6,086 nucleotides of DNA. It comes from Pirellulales bacterium. GTDB taxonomy: Bacteria; Planctomycetota; Planctomycetia; Pirellulales; JAICIG01. Each line of letters starts with the position of its first letter. The first letter of the stretch is position 1. Positions 1 through 5,034 of this stretch are shown here, piece after piece. A program made the position numbers and the translations under genes. The notes under the pieces were generated by a model. That model ran no database searches, was not told where the DNA came from, and saw only the letters and a program-made list of their open reading frames with translations. Where the stretch lies: positions 1-6,086 of the forward strand of contig JAICIG010000464.1 in the NCBI GenBank assembly GCA_025924495.1, given 5' to 3'.

Positions 1-180
1 CCGAGCGCCTTTGCTCATTTCACGACCGAAGACGGCTTTATGAAGGGGTCCGGTCGCCCGGACGAATGCGTCTACTGCGAGGGGCCGGCGAACTGGTTTA
101 ACAAAGCTCTGGGACTCTACTTCTGCTGTCGGGATTGTTGCACGCTCTACATGGACAAACTAGCCGCTCGGCAGCCATAG
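1..180 (+). CDS. 3' end of a small Cys-rich (possible zinc-binding) protein
   Basis: The frame is open from the first base of the window to a TAG at 178-180 and gives 59 residues. The visible part contains CVYC (residues 23-26) and, sixteen residues later, CCRDCC (42-47). Two CxxC pairs at this spacing suggest a small zinc-ribbon-like knuckle; zinc binding is inferred from the Cys pattern only. The flanking segment is mixed polar and aromatic (NWFNKALGLYF), and there is no membrane segment. An in-frame ATG at position 40 would give a 46-residue protein but has no convincing Shine-Dalgarno sequence, so the true start is probably upstream of the window. I do not recognise the family. The stop is followed by about 80 nt before the promoter of the RRM gene, so the two genes are probably separate transcription units. 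Confidence 0.55.
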   Translation, partial: PSAFAHFTTEDGFMKGSGRPDECVYCEGPANWFNKALGLYFCCRDCCTLYMDKLAARQP

Positions 181-260
181 CTCACTGGCGTCCGAAACGC
201 AGCATCGCAACTTTAACCCGCCACCTCGCCGGAATGGGTCTACTCCGCGGGCGAGTTGCG

Positions 261-269
261 TGCTATACT
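261..269 (+). promoter_or_regulatory. Extended -10 promoter of the RRM gene
   Basis: TGC-TATACT reads as an extended -10 element (TGn followed by a hexamer matching TATAAT at five of six positions). The region where a -35 would sit (about 241-246) matches poorly, as is usual when the TG extension compensates. Transcription would start near 275-277 and leave a leader of about 155 nt before the GTG start at 431. The assignment rests on the motif and its position only. Confidence 0.5.
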
Positions 270-351
270 TCTCGTGGTTGGTTTGACGACGCGCCCCGTG
301 CCGACTGTTTTAGCGAACTCGCTCGCTGCTCTCTCGCCTTTCCCTCCTGGC

Positions 352-370
352 GGGCCACCACTTTTGGCCC
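352..370 (+). promoter_or_regulatory. GC-rich stem-loop in the RRM gene leader
   Basis: GGGCCA (352-357) pairs perfectly with TGGCCC (365-370) across a 7-nt loop, within a pyrimidine-rich leader. A short pyrimidine tract (CTTTCCCTT) follows. It could be an attenuator or a temperature- or protein-responsive leader element. Long leaders are common for bacterial cold-responsive RNA-binding protein genes, but no mechanism is shown here and the six-base-pair stem alone is weak evidence. Confidence 0.25.
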
Positions 371-430
371 CTTTCCCTTCGGCCTAGAAAGAATCAACGG
401 GCCGCGATGCCGTCTTCGAGGAGTTGAGCG

Positions 431-739
431 GTGAGTAAAAAGCTTTATGTCGGTAACTTGGGCTACGGCGTGACGAGTTCAGGTTTGGAAGAATTGTTCA
501 GCCCGTTCGGCGAAATCCGCACTGCGCAGGTCGTTCAGGACCGCGAGACCGGACGCAGCAAGGGCTTCGGCTTCGTCGAAATGACGAACGACAATGCGGC
601 TCTTGAAGCGATCCAAGCACTGAACGAAAAGGAACACGACGGTCGCCCCTTGACCGTCAACGAGGCTCGCCCGCGCGAAGAACGCAGCGGGGGTGTTCGT
701 GGTTTCGGCGGCGGACGCGGCGGCTACGGCCTCCGATAA
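431..739 (+). CDS. RRM-domain RNA-binding protein (bacterial Rbp type)
   Basis: This is a 102-residue single-RRM protein. RNP2 is LYVGNL (residues 5-10) and RNP1 is KGFGFVEM (44-51), with the conserved aromatics Tyr6, Phe46 and Phe48 that stack on RNA bases. The remaining RRM pattern is present: LEELFSPFGEI (19-29), ALEAIQALN (57-65) and the final strand LTVNEARP (74-81). A short Gly/Arg-rich tail (residues 87-102) follows, as in cyanobacterial and planctomycete Rbp proteins, which are small cytoplasmic RNA binders often linked to cold response. The start is GTG at 431, set by GAGGAG at 418-423 with a 7-nt spacer. The gene appears monocistronic: it has its own extended -10 promoter, a long leader and a strong hairpin terminator 30 nt after the stop. 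The RNA targets cannot be told from sequence. Confidence 0.95.
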   Translation: MSKKLYVGNLGYGVTSSGLEELFSPFGEIRTAQVVQDRETGRSKGFGFVEMTNDNAALEAIQALNEKEHDGRPLTVNEARPREERSGGVRGFGGGRGGYGLR

Positions 740-769
740 GTCGCCTCGCCGGCAGTCATATGTTCAATG

Positions 770-809
770 AACGCCGGAGCGAGACGCGACGTTTCGCTCC
801 GGCGTTTTT
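770..809 (+). terminator. Strong intrinsic terminator of the RRM gene
   Basis: AACGCCGGAGCGA (770-782) is perfectly complementary to TCGCTCCGGCGTT (794-806). The stem can extend inward through a G-T wobble and three Watson-Crick pairs to a three-base loop, giving about 17 pairs. A run of five T residues (805-809) follows directly. This is a textbook Rho-independent terminator and isolates the RRM gene from the genes downstream. Confidence 0.92.
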
Positions 810-890
810 GCTCCCGGAAAGAATGCAGCAATCGGCTCAGAGTTTTTGGCCGACGCGCGAGGGGGCGAAAAACCAGAAAAGGATCACGCT

Positions 891-1043
891 ATGACTTCCG
901 ATGCTCCAGCCAACCCTGGCATCCGTTTGTTGACGGACGCCGAACGCAAAGCCGAGCAAAAGGCGGCCAAGAAGGCCGGCAAGAAAGTCGCACGAGACAA
1001 AGCCAATCGCGCGCGTCAAATGGGCGCGCGACGGCGCAAATGA
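891..1043 (+). CDS. Small Lys/Arg/Ala-rich basic protein
   Basis: This predicts a 50-residue protein. The ATG at 891 is chosen because AAAAGGA (877-883) lies 7 nt upstream; the longer reading from a TTG at 846 has no comparable site. The N-terminal 15 residues are neutral (TSDAPANPGIRLL), and from about residue 16 the chain is almost entirely Ala, Lys, Arg, Glu and Gln, with AKKAGKK repeats and a C-terminal RRRK. This composition predicts a long charged helix and resembles small nucleic-acid- or ribosome-associated basic proteins; binding is inferred from charge alone. I do not recognise a named family. It follows the RRM terminator by about 80 nt, so it needs its own promoter, which I could not identify with confidence. 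Confidence 0.7.
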   Translation: MTSDAPANPGIRLLTDAERKAEQKAAKKAGKKVARDKANRARQMGARRRK

Positions 1044-1087
1044 CGGCACAATGCTGTTCGGTGGACTCTTGCTGATCGGTCGAAGCC

Positions 1088-1249
1088 ATGACGCTTATCC
1101 ATTTTACGGATTGCTGGAAGCCGATGTCAGCATCTGCCAGACGTTGTCCTCGCGGCGGCCATTTCGGCAAGTACCGCATTCGCCGTGCGGTCGTAAAGTT
1201 GGCGGTTTTTCTCGTTATCGCGGCAATTGTTCTCGGCGCAGCGCTGTGA
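1088..1249 (+). CDS. Possible 53-residue single-pass membrane peptide
   Basis: An ATG at 1088 opens a 53-codon frame ending in TGA at 1247-1249. The first half is polar with two Cys residues and basic patches (ARRCPRGGHFGKYRIRR). The last 19 residues or so, from AVVKLAVF to IVLGAAL, form an uninterrupted hydrophobic stretch preceded by Arg/Lys. That is the layout of a C-tail-anchored membrane peptide with a cytoplasmic N-terminus. The Shine-Dalgarno sequence is weak (CGAAG close to the start) and there is no recognised family. A longer overlapping reading in another frame (1051-1347) looks less protein-like. The hydrophobic tail is the only real support, so this may be a chance frame. Confidence 0.4.
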   Translation: MTLIHFTDCWKPMSASARRCPRGGHFGKYRIRRAVVKLAVFLVIAAIVLGAAL

Positions 1250-1320
1250 GGCCGTCAAGCACAGCTCAAGGTGCGTGCGGCCTTCACGATAAAAGCCGGC
1301 GGAGATCGCTCTGTGTAGAC

Positions 1321-1348
1321 TTGAACGGACTATCGGCAGCGAAATAAA
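1321..1348 (+). promoter_or_regulatory. Candidate sigma-70-type promoter for the 1360-1728 gene
   Basis: TTGAAC (1321-1326) and AATAAA (1343-1348) are separated by 16 nt and each matches the consensus at four of six positions. A transcript from here would begin near 1355, almost on top of the GTG at 1360. If the promoter is real, it favours the ATG at 1375 as the translation start. This is a motif match only. Confidence 0.3.
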
Positions 1349-1359
1349 GCACTTCAATC

Positions 1360-1728
1360 GTGAAAGACCCGCTAATGGACGAGTTGCGCAGTCGAGGTTT
1401 CGCGCAGAGCGCAACCGGACTGATAGAGATCGATGGCGTGGCCATTCACGCACGCTGGAGAATGACGGGCGTTCAGGATTACACAGTCGGTGTTGGCGCG
1501 GCCAAAGACGGTCTTCGCAAAGACATCGTGATTTCGATGTTTTTTGACAATCTTCCCGAGGAAGCCGAGCTGGCCCAGACGCTGGTGGAGAAAATTCAAG
1601 CCGATAAGACGCGGAAGCTGGTGTGCAAACTGCCGAGAACGACGGCTGCCGTTTACTTTAGCGAGATCTGCGCGGACCAGAGCGGCTCGCCGATCGGCGT
1701 GATTTTCGGAAGCAAGCCGCGGAAGTAG
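1360..1728 (+). CDS. Hypothetical protein, 117-122 residues
   Basis: I do not recognise the family. The protein is soluble, with no signal peptide or membrane segment, and has a mixed alpha/beta look. An N-terminal helix (MDELRSRGFAQ) is followed by strand-like segments LIEIDGVAIHARW and DYTVGVGAAK, a central DIVISMFFDNLPEEAEL, a helix with a basic end (LAQTLVEKIQADKTRKLV) and a strand-like C-terminus ending in Lys/Arg. Two starts are possible. GTG at 1360 (122 residues) has no clear Shine-Dalgarno; ATG at 1375 (117 residues) has a weak GAAAG 8 nt upstream and fits the candidate promoter better. Both are in frame and I prefer 1375 slightly, but give the full extent. The gene ends 54 nt before floA with no obvious terminator between, so the two may be co-transcribed. 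Confidence 0.7.
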   Translation: MKDPLMDELRSRGFAQSATGLIEIDGVAIHARWRMTGVQDYTVGVGAAKDGLRKDIVISMFFDNLPEEAELAQTLVEKIQADKTRKLVCKLPRTTAAVYFSEICADQSGSPIGVIFGSKPRK

Positions 1729-1782
1729 CGCCTGGGCCGAGTCGGACGGGCGCCGAGTTCTTCTCAGGATACGGAGTTCCGG

Positions 1783-2805
1783 ATGTCGATCGAAACCGTA
1801 TTGGCCGTGCAAACCGCCTCGGCCGTCCTGGCCTGGATTGGCGGCGCTGCCTGCCTCGTCGCCACCCTGACGCTGGGCTGGGCCGTGTTGGTTTTCGGCA
1901 GCCTGTGGTTCCAAGGGTATATGTCAGGCGCCCGGATCAGCCTGCTCGCTCTAATTGGGATGCGCCTGCGGCAGGTCGACGCGCAATTGATCATGCGCGC
2001 AAAGATCATGGCCAGGCATGCCAGCATCGGCGACGACCCGGCATCGGGCCTTTCGACGCGCCGCCTGGAGGCCCATTACCTTGCCGGCGGCAATGTGACG
2101 GGAGTCATCAAGGCGATCATCGCCGCGCATCGCGCGGATATCGACCTTGAATTCGATCGTGCCGCGGCCATCGATCTCGCCGGCCGCGACGTACTGGACG
2201 CAGTGCAGACCAGTGTCTATCCCAAAGTCATCGATTGTCCCAATCCGAGCCTAAACAAGAACGCGACGCTGAGCGGCGTGGCCAAAAACGGCGTCGAGTT
2301 GAAAGTCCGCGCACGAGTGACCGTGCGCACCAATTCGCGGCAGTTGATCGGCGGCGCCACCGAAGAAACCGTCGTGGCCCGCGTGGGCGAAGGCATCTTT
2401 TCTTCGATCGGCGCGGCCCGCGACCACATGGTCGTAATGGGGAATCCCGATCGAATCTCGAGCGCCGTGCTGGCTCGCGGCCTTGATGCTCAGACCGCGT
2501 TTGAAATCGTTTCGATCGATATCGCCGACATCGAGGTCGGTTCGAACATCGGCGCCCGGCTGCAAGTCGACCAAGCCGAAGCCGACACGCGAATGGCCCG
2601 AGCTAACGCCGAAGTGCGTCTGGCTCAGGCCGCCGCCACTTTCCAAGAAAGGAAGGCCAAAATCGCCGAGAACCGAGCGCGAGTGATTGCAGCTGAAGCT
2701 CTCATCCCCGCAGCCATCGCCGCGGCGTTCAGGCGGGGCCCGGTGCGCAGGCGCGGGAAATCGCTGCCGGCGGTCTCGGCAGGGAGGTTAGCGATGTTGG
2801 ATTAA
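1783..2805 (+). CDS. floA: Flotillin-like protein FloA
   Basis: The 340-residue product is a FloA (YqfA/UPF0365) bacterial flotillin, a membrane-associated SPFH-like scaffold of functional membrane microdomains. Diagnostic blocks appear in family order: GMRLRQV (59-65), LEAHYLAGGNV (95-105), AAIDLAGRDVLDAVQ (128-142), RARVTVRTN (176-184), EETVVARVGEGI (194-205), GLDAQTAFEIVSIDIADIEVG (233-253, with a gap to the next block), IGARLQVDQAEAD (256-268), then a Glu/Ala/Arg coiled-coil stalk to about residue 312. The hydrophobic N-terminus (about 9-46) inserts in the membrane, with the rest cytoplasmic. ATG 1783 is set by ACGGAG (1771-1776) with a 6-nt spacer. The tail after residue 317 is odd: instead of the usual GN(I/L)GVMDYY-type ending it is Arg-rich and family-unlike. 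No nfeD partner gene lies nearby. Confidence 0.95.
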   Translation: MSIETVLAVQTASAVLAWIGGAACLVATLTLGWAVLVFGSLWFQGYMSGARISLLALIGMRLRQVDAQLIMRAKIMARHASIGDDPASGLSTRRLEAHYLAGGNVTGVIKAIIAAHRADIDLEFDRAAAIDLAGRDVLDAVQTSVYPKVIDCPNPSLNKNATLSGVAKNGVELKVRARVTVRTNSRQLIGGATEETVVARVGEGIFSSIGAARDHMVVMGNPDRISSAVLARGLDAQTAFEIVSIDIADIEVGSNIGARLQVDQAEADTRMARANAEVRLAQAAATFQERKAKIAENRARVIAAEALIPAAIAAAFRRGPVRRRGKSLPAVSAGRLAMLD

Positions 2806-2832
2806 CAGATCAGCCGCAGCCGCTTGCTTCAA

Positions 2833-2867
2833 GTCTCGCCTCCTGGATGAGGCTTCGACGCATTTTT
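2833..2867 (+). terminator. Weak possible terminator after floA
   Basis: GCCTC (2838-2842) pairs with GAGGC (2849-2853) over a 6-nt loop. GTC (2833-2835) can pair with GAC (2857-2859) below an internal loop. Five T residues (2863-2867) follow only after a few bases. The stem is short and interrupted, so termination here would be partial at best; transcription may continue into the 2930 gene. Confidence 0.25.
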
Positions 2868-2929
2868 CTTTGGCGAGCGACATCAGCAGAACCTTGTTAC
2901 CCGGAAAGTGCTGTTCGGAGGACTCGATC

Positions 2930-3136
2930 ATGACGCCAGCAGAACTAGAGATTATGGCCATTTTTCGCCGCTTTCGGGTCGGGCCCAACAAAATGCTATG
3001 CATGGACAATTTCATCGACGATATGTTTTTGGCGGCGATGGAGAACCTCGTCGACCGCAAGCTGGTGGTTAAGGATCGTCCGGCGCACGCCTACTACCTC
3101 ACTCTCGCCGGCTATAAGGCCGCCTTGCTCAAATAA
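2930..3136 (+). CDS. Small protein resembling a winged helix, 68 residues
   Basis: ATG 2930 is chosen because GGAGGA (2917-2922) lies 7 nt upstream, a near-ideal Shine-Dalgarno; the longer reading from a TTG at 2870 is unsupported. The first half (MTPAELEIMAIFRRFRVGPN) looks helical. The second half, AMENLVDRKLVV followed by AYYLTLAGYKAALLK, resembles the recognition-helix-plus-wing pattern of small winged-helix proteins, where a 'L..RGL' helix end is followed by a strand reading 'Y.LT..G'. DNA binding is therefore plausible but inferred from pattern only, and the wing is short. I see no catalytic motif, membrane segment or metal site. It follows floA by 124 nt and lies just upstream of the SET pseudogene. 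Confidence 0.75.
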   Translation: MTPAELEIMAIFRRFRVGPNKMLCMDNFIDDMFLAAMENLVDRKLVVKDRPAHAYYLTLAGYKAALLK

Positions 3137-3168
3137 ACAGGGACTTGCCGTTTCCCCAAGGCAATTAG

Positions 3169-3556
3169 GCACATAGCGGCGCCCATTCTCAGACAGATTT
3201 CGCTGCCGGCGGCCTAGGAACGGAGCTTGTCCGATTCGACTACGCCCCGCCTTACGGCTATAGCATGGACGACCACCGCATTCTCGAACCTAATGCGCCG
3301 TTCCGATTCATGAACCACAGTTGTCAGCCGAACAGCCGGTTCCAATGGTACGACCCTTCAGGCGTCTACGAGCGGAGCGGTCGAGCCGCGCGTGTTTGTG
3401 ATCACTTTGGGCGCCATTCGGCCAAGCGATGAGTTCACGATCGATTACTGGCCGCCGTAAGTGGCGATTCCCTGCCAATGCGGCGCCGCGAGTTGCCGCG
3501 GCTGGGTAATCGAGCCGGGTGATTTGACCCGTTTTCCTGCGGCTCAGCCGTTATGA
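3169..3556 (+). pseudogene. Broken SET-domain lysine methyltransferase remnant
   Basis: The frame opened after a TAG at 3166-3168 reads through YGYSMDDHRILEPN and then FRFMNHSCQPNSRF (3301-3342). NHSCQPN is the SET signature that forms the S-adenosylmethionine-binding pseudoknot. Near 3380 homology jumps one frame and continues as RVFVITLGAIRPSDEFTIDY, the second SET signature with the catalytic-site Tyr. A TAA at 3458-3460 then interrupts the same frame, after which CQCGAASCRGWV follows, a post-SET Cys motif, ending at TGA 3554-3556. The TAA sits where Glu would make sense (GAA to TAA). The N-terminal part of the SET domain and any start codon are missing. Bacterial SET proteins of this compact SET plus post-SET layout occur in planctomycetes and others. 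At least three lesions make an active protein very unlikely. Confidence 0.85.
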
Positions 3557-3796
3557 GCTGATTGATTAAAGCACCGGACATTCTCCTCGAGACGCCGCCG
3601 GCTTATCAGCCAGCATCAGGCTCGGCGAAAATACGAACAAGTCGCGTAGCTACGTGGCCACTTCGGGGTTTTCCCTCGCCTTGTCTTCATTCGTCCCATC
3701 GGATATCCGAACGACTGTCGGCATTTCGCCACAGGTCTGAGGCGAGGGAAAGATGCTTCGCGTGACAAGAATCGAGCGTTAAGCAGCATTGTCGCC
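3557..3796. other. Gene-free, palindrome-rich gap
   Basis: No convincing gene is present on either strand. The gap holds several perfect self-complementary sequences: CGTAGCTACG (3645-3654), GTGGCCAC (3654-3661) and TCGGATATCCGA (3699-3710). It also holds an 11-bp inverted repeat, TTTCCCTCGCC (3670-3680) and GGCGAGGGAAA (3741-3751), enclosing 60 nt. Neither arm is followed by a T run, so a simple terminator for the minus-strand cupin gene is not evident. The 12-bp palindrome could be an operator site. Confidence 0.5.
3670..3751. repeat. 11-bp inverted repeat enclosing a 12-bp palindrome
   Basis: TTTCCCTCGCC (3670-3680) is the exact reverse complement of GGCGAGGGAAA (3741-3751). The enclosed 60 nt contains the perfect palindrome TCGGATATCCGA (3699-3710). 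It lies just downstream of the minus-strand cupin gene and beyond the end of the plus-strand SET pseudogene, so both neighbours run towards it. It could be a structured RNA, a protein-binding site or the footprint of a small mobile element; nothing decides between them. Confidence 0.45.
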
Positions 3797-4147
3797 CTAT
3801 GAGCCGCCAATTAATTCGACATTGCCGCCCGTTTTTGCTGCAATTAACGTCACAAGCACCGAGGAATCCTCCATGCCTTGAAGCGAGAATTCATCGTCCA
3901 GCGACAGGTGTAACAGTTGCCCTGGCTTCAAGTCATATGTGTTCCCAGCAGCAATCATGGTAATCCGCCCTTCGAGGCACTGAACGACGACGTCGCCTTG
4001 AGCCTGATGGGTGGGGACGTCCCGGCCTGCCGGAACGATCAACTGGATAATCTCCACCTGAGGCGTCTTGACGAGTGGGGTTTTGCGGCTCATTTCCGCT
4101 TTTGTGGCGAGCGGATGCACGCATGCCTTTATTCCCGGGATCGCCAT
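3797..4147 (-). CDS. Small cupin-fold protein without typical metal ligands
   Basis: The protein has 116 residues and one cupin (RmlC-like) beta barrel at about residues 32-102. The core reads VEIIQLIVPAGRDVP then GDVVVQCLEGRITM and YDLKPGQLLHL, ending EDSSVLVTLI, a pattern shared by small stand-alone cupin_2 proteins. In metal cupins motif 1 supplies two His and a Glu and motif 2 a further His; here only His47 is kept in motif 1, and motif 2 has DDEF where 'PH' is common. A metal-dependent reaction is therefore doubtful, and a binding or regulatory role is more likely. ATG 4147 is preferred because AAGGA lies 8 nt upstream; the ATG at 4156 would sit directly on that site. A shorter start at 4093 is possible. 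The gene lies 152 nt downstream of the DUF3467 gene on the same strand. Confidence 0.85.
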   Translation of the reverse strand: MAIPGIKACVHPLATKAEMSRKTPLVKTPQVEIIQLIVPAGRDVPTHQAQGDVVVQCLEGRITMIAAGNTYDLKPGQLLHLSLDDEFSLQGMEDSSVLVTLIAAKTGGNVELIGGS

Positions 4148-4299
4148 TTGTGTCATCCTTGTTTCTTGATTCGCCTTCTCTCGCGATCAAAGGAAACGCC
4201 AGCCACAGGCGAAATCGACGGTGGAACGGCGGAAAAATGGCGGCGGCCGACAGATCGACAACGGTTGCGATAAAGCAGCAACTCGCATTGCGCCGCTGC

Positions 4300-4650
4300 C
4301 TACTCCCGCGCCTGCGGAAACTGCGAGTTCATCGCGCGGCGCGTCACGTCAGGCTCGACCACTCCGAAGGCCGCTTCATGTCGTTCCAGCGTCATCTGCA
4401 AGGCGTGCAGCATGCGCTTGGCCGTAAAAAAGTTCGTGGAGATCCGTTGCGAAACGATAATGGCATCTGGCGAGGAGGTGAACGGATGCGGGTTAAGCCC
4501 GAAATCGATGATCACCTCCTCGGGCGTGCCCGTAATACGGCAAAAGTTGGCATACGACGCGACCAGGTGCGAATCGTCGACTCGGACTGCCGGCGCTGCC
4601 GACCTTTGGTCAATTTTGGGGGCGACAGTTGAATCGAGAGGGGCGTTCAT
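4300..4650 (-). CDS. DUF3467 family protein
   Basis: The 116-residue protein matches the DUF3467 pattern across its length. VRVDDSHLVASYANFCRITG (22-41) is followed by TPEEVIIDFGLNP (42-54), then SQRISTNFFTAKRMLHAL (67-84) and a helix with RHEAAFGVVEPDV (90-102). Family members are small cytoplasmic proteins of unknown function, common in planctomycetes, and the length here is typical. The first 20 residues are Ser/Ala/Pro-rich and probably disordered. The start is ATG 4650, which begins the usual short leader; an in-frame TTG at 4680 would add ten residues without family support. The Shine-Dalgarno is weak (GCGAG upstream). The middle of the gene carries an unusual 11-bp inverted repeat. The cupin gene follows on the same strand with no clear terminator between, so co-transcription is possible. 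Confidence 0.93.
   Translation of the reverse strand: MNAPLDSTVAPKIDQRSAAPAVRVDDSHLVASYANFCRITGTPEEVIIDFGLNPHPFTSSPDAIIVSQRISTNFFTAKRMLHALQMTLERHEAAFGVVEPDVTRRAMNSQFPQARE
4471..4522. repeat. 11-bp inverted repeat inside the DUF3467 gene
   Basis: CGAGGAGGTGA (4471-4481) is the exact reverse complement of TCACCTCCTCG (4512-4522), with 30 nt between. The enclosed segment has its own small hairpin (CGGG, then CCCG across TTAAG). One arm contains a perfect Shine-Dalgarno-like GGAGG and the other its complement, in both transcripts. In the gene it spans codons for PEEV through FTSSPD, about 130-180 nt into the reading frame. Confidence 0.6.
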
Positions 4651-4909
4651 GGAAAGGCTCGCTGAGAGAGGTGTGATCAACAGAAAAAATGCCGCTGCGC
4701 GCAGGTGGATTCAATTCGTGTCAGCTTGCCTCGCTCGAGGCGCGTCGGGAACAGATCAATTAATCGGTGTTCCGTTGCAGCCTGCCTGCCCGCAACTAGG
4801 CCAGGCGCCGTTTCGTCCGCGGATACGACGAAGAACGTCCATCCGCCTTTGGTCCGATCTCGCTGTCTCCGTAATTGTACAGCGTCCGACCGCGAAAGAC
4901 AGGATGCGG
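4651..4909. other. Non-coding or degraded gap upstream of the DUF3467 gene
   Basis: No supported gene is present. A minus-strand frame without any start codon is open down to a TGA at 4677-4679 and contains the protein-like string GGWTFFVVSADETAPG, but I cannot assign it to a family. It may be another gene remnant or chance. The promoter of the DUF3467 gene should lie here; TACAAT on the minus strand (4879-4874) is a possible -10, without a matching -35. A 10-bp palindrome CTGCGCGCAG lies at 4695-4704. Confidence 0.4.
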
Positions 4910-5020
4910 CTACTTCTTTACGGCTTGGCGACGATAAGGCGTCGATGCCAGCGTGAACAGCGCCACTTCATCGCCGGTCGCCTCGCTGACGTCGTGGTGC
5001 AGGCTCACAACCTTCAGGCC
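4910..5020 (-). pseudogene. C-terminal fragment resembling DUF2294/MpsC
   Basis: On the minus strand, 36 codons from 5020 to a TAG at 4912-4910 give a clearly protein-like sequence: GLKVVSLHHDVSEATGDEV (first 19 residues), then ALFTLASTPYRRQAVKK. The pattern G-x-x-V, an Asp in 'HHDVS', TG-[DE] and 'vxLFTL' close to the C-terminus resembles the end of DUF2294 (Na+-translocating system protein MpsC type) proteins, which are about 110-120 residues long. The assignment is from memory of the family pattern and is moderate. The N-terminal two thirds are missing: immediately upstream on this strand the DNA belongs to the opposite-strand histidine kinase remnant. The frame is open further upstream but reads low-complexity Ala and Cys codons. 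No start codon or Shine-Dalgarno fits. Confidence 0.45.
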
Positions 5021-5034
5021 CGAAATGAGTCCGC

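Noticed and set aside
135..434. 99-codon plus-strand frame before the RRM gene
   Set aside because: It starts at a TTG inside the Cys-rich gene, spans the promoter and leader, overlaps the RRM start and has no family-like sequence.
1372..1914. 180-codon minus-strand open frame
   Set aside because: It lies opposite the 1360-1728 gene and the start of floA, and its translation resembles antisense of GC-rich coding DNA.
3145..3163. TTGCC/GGCAA hairpin after the 2930 gene as a terminator
   Set aside because: The stem has only five pairs and there is no T run after it.
3616..3810. 64-codon minus-strand frame in the palindrome-rich gap
   Set aside because: It overlaps the end of the cupin gene, has no supported Shine-Dalgarno and crosses the inverted repeats.
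4677..4990. Start-less minus-strand open frame with the string GGWTFFVVSADETAPG
   Set aside because: The sequence looks protein-like, but I could not match it to a family, it has no start codon, and it overlaps the DUF2294-like fragment in another frame. It is noted only as a possible third remnant.
4956..5030. Plus-strand LADVVVQA string as an upstream part of the histidine kinase
   Set aside because: It would need extra frameshifts, and the minus strand over the same bases gives a much better continuous protein (GLKVVSLHHDVSEATGDEV).
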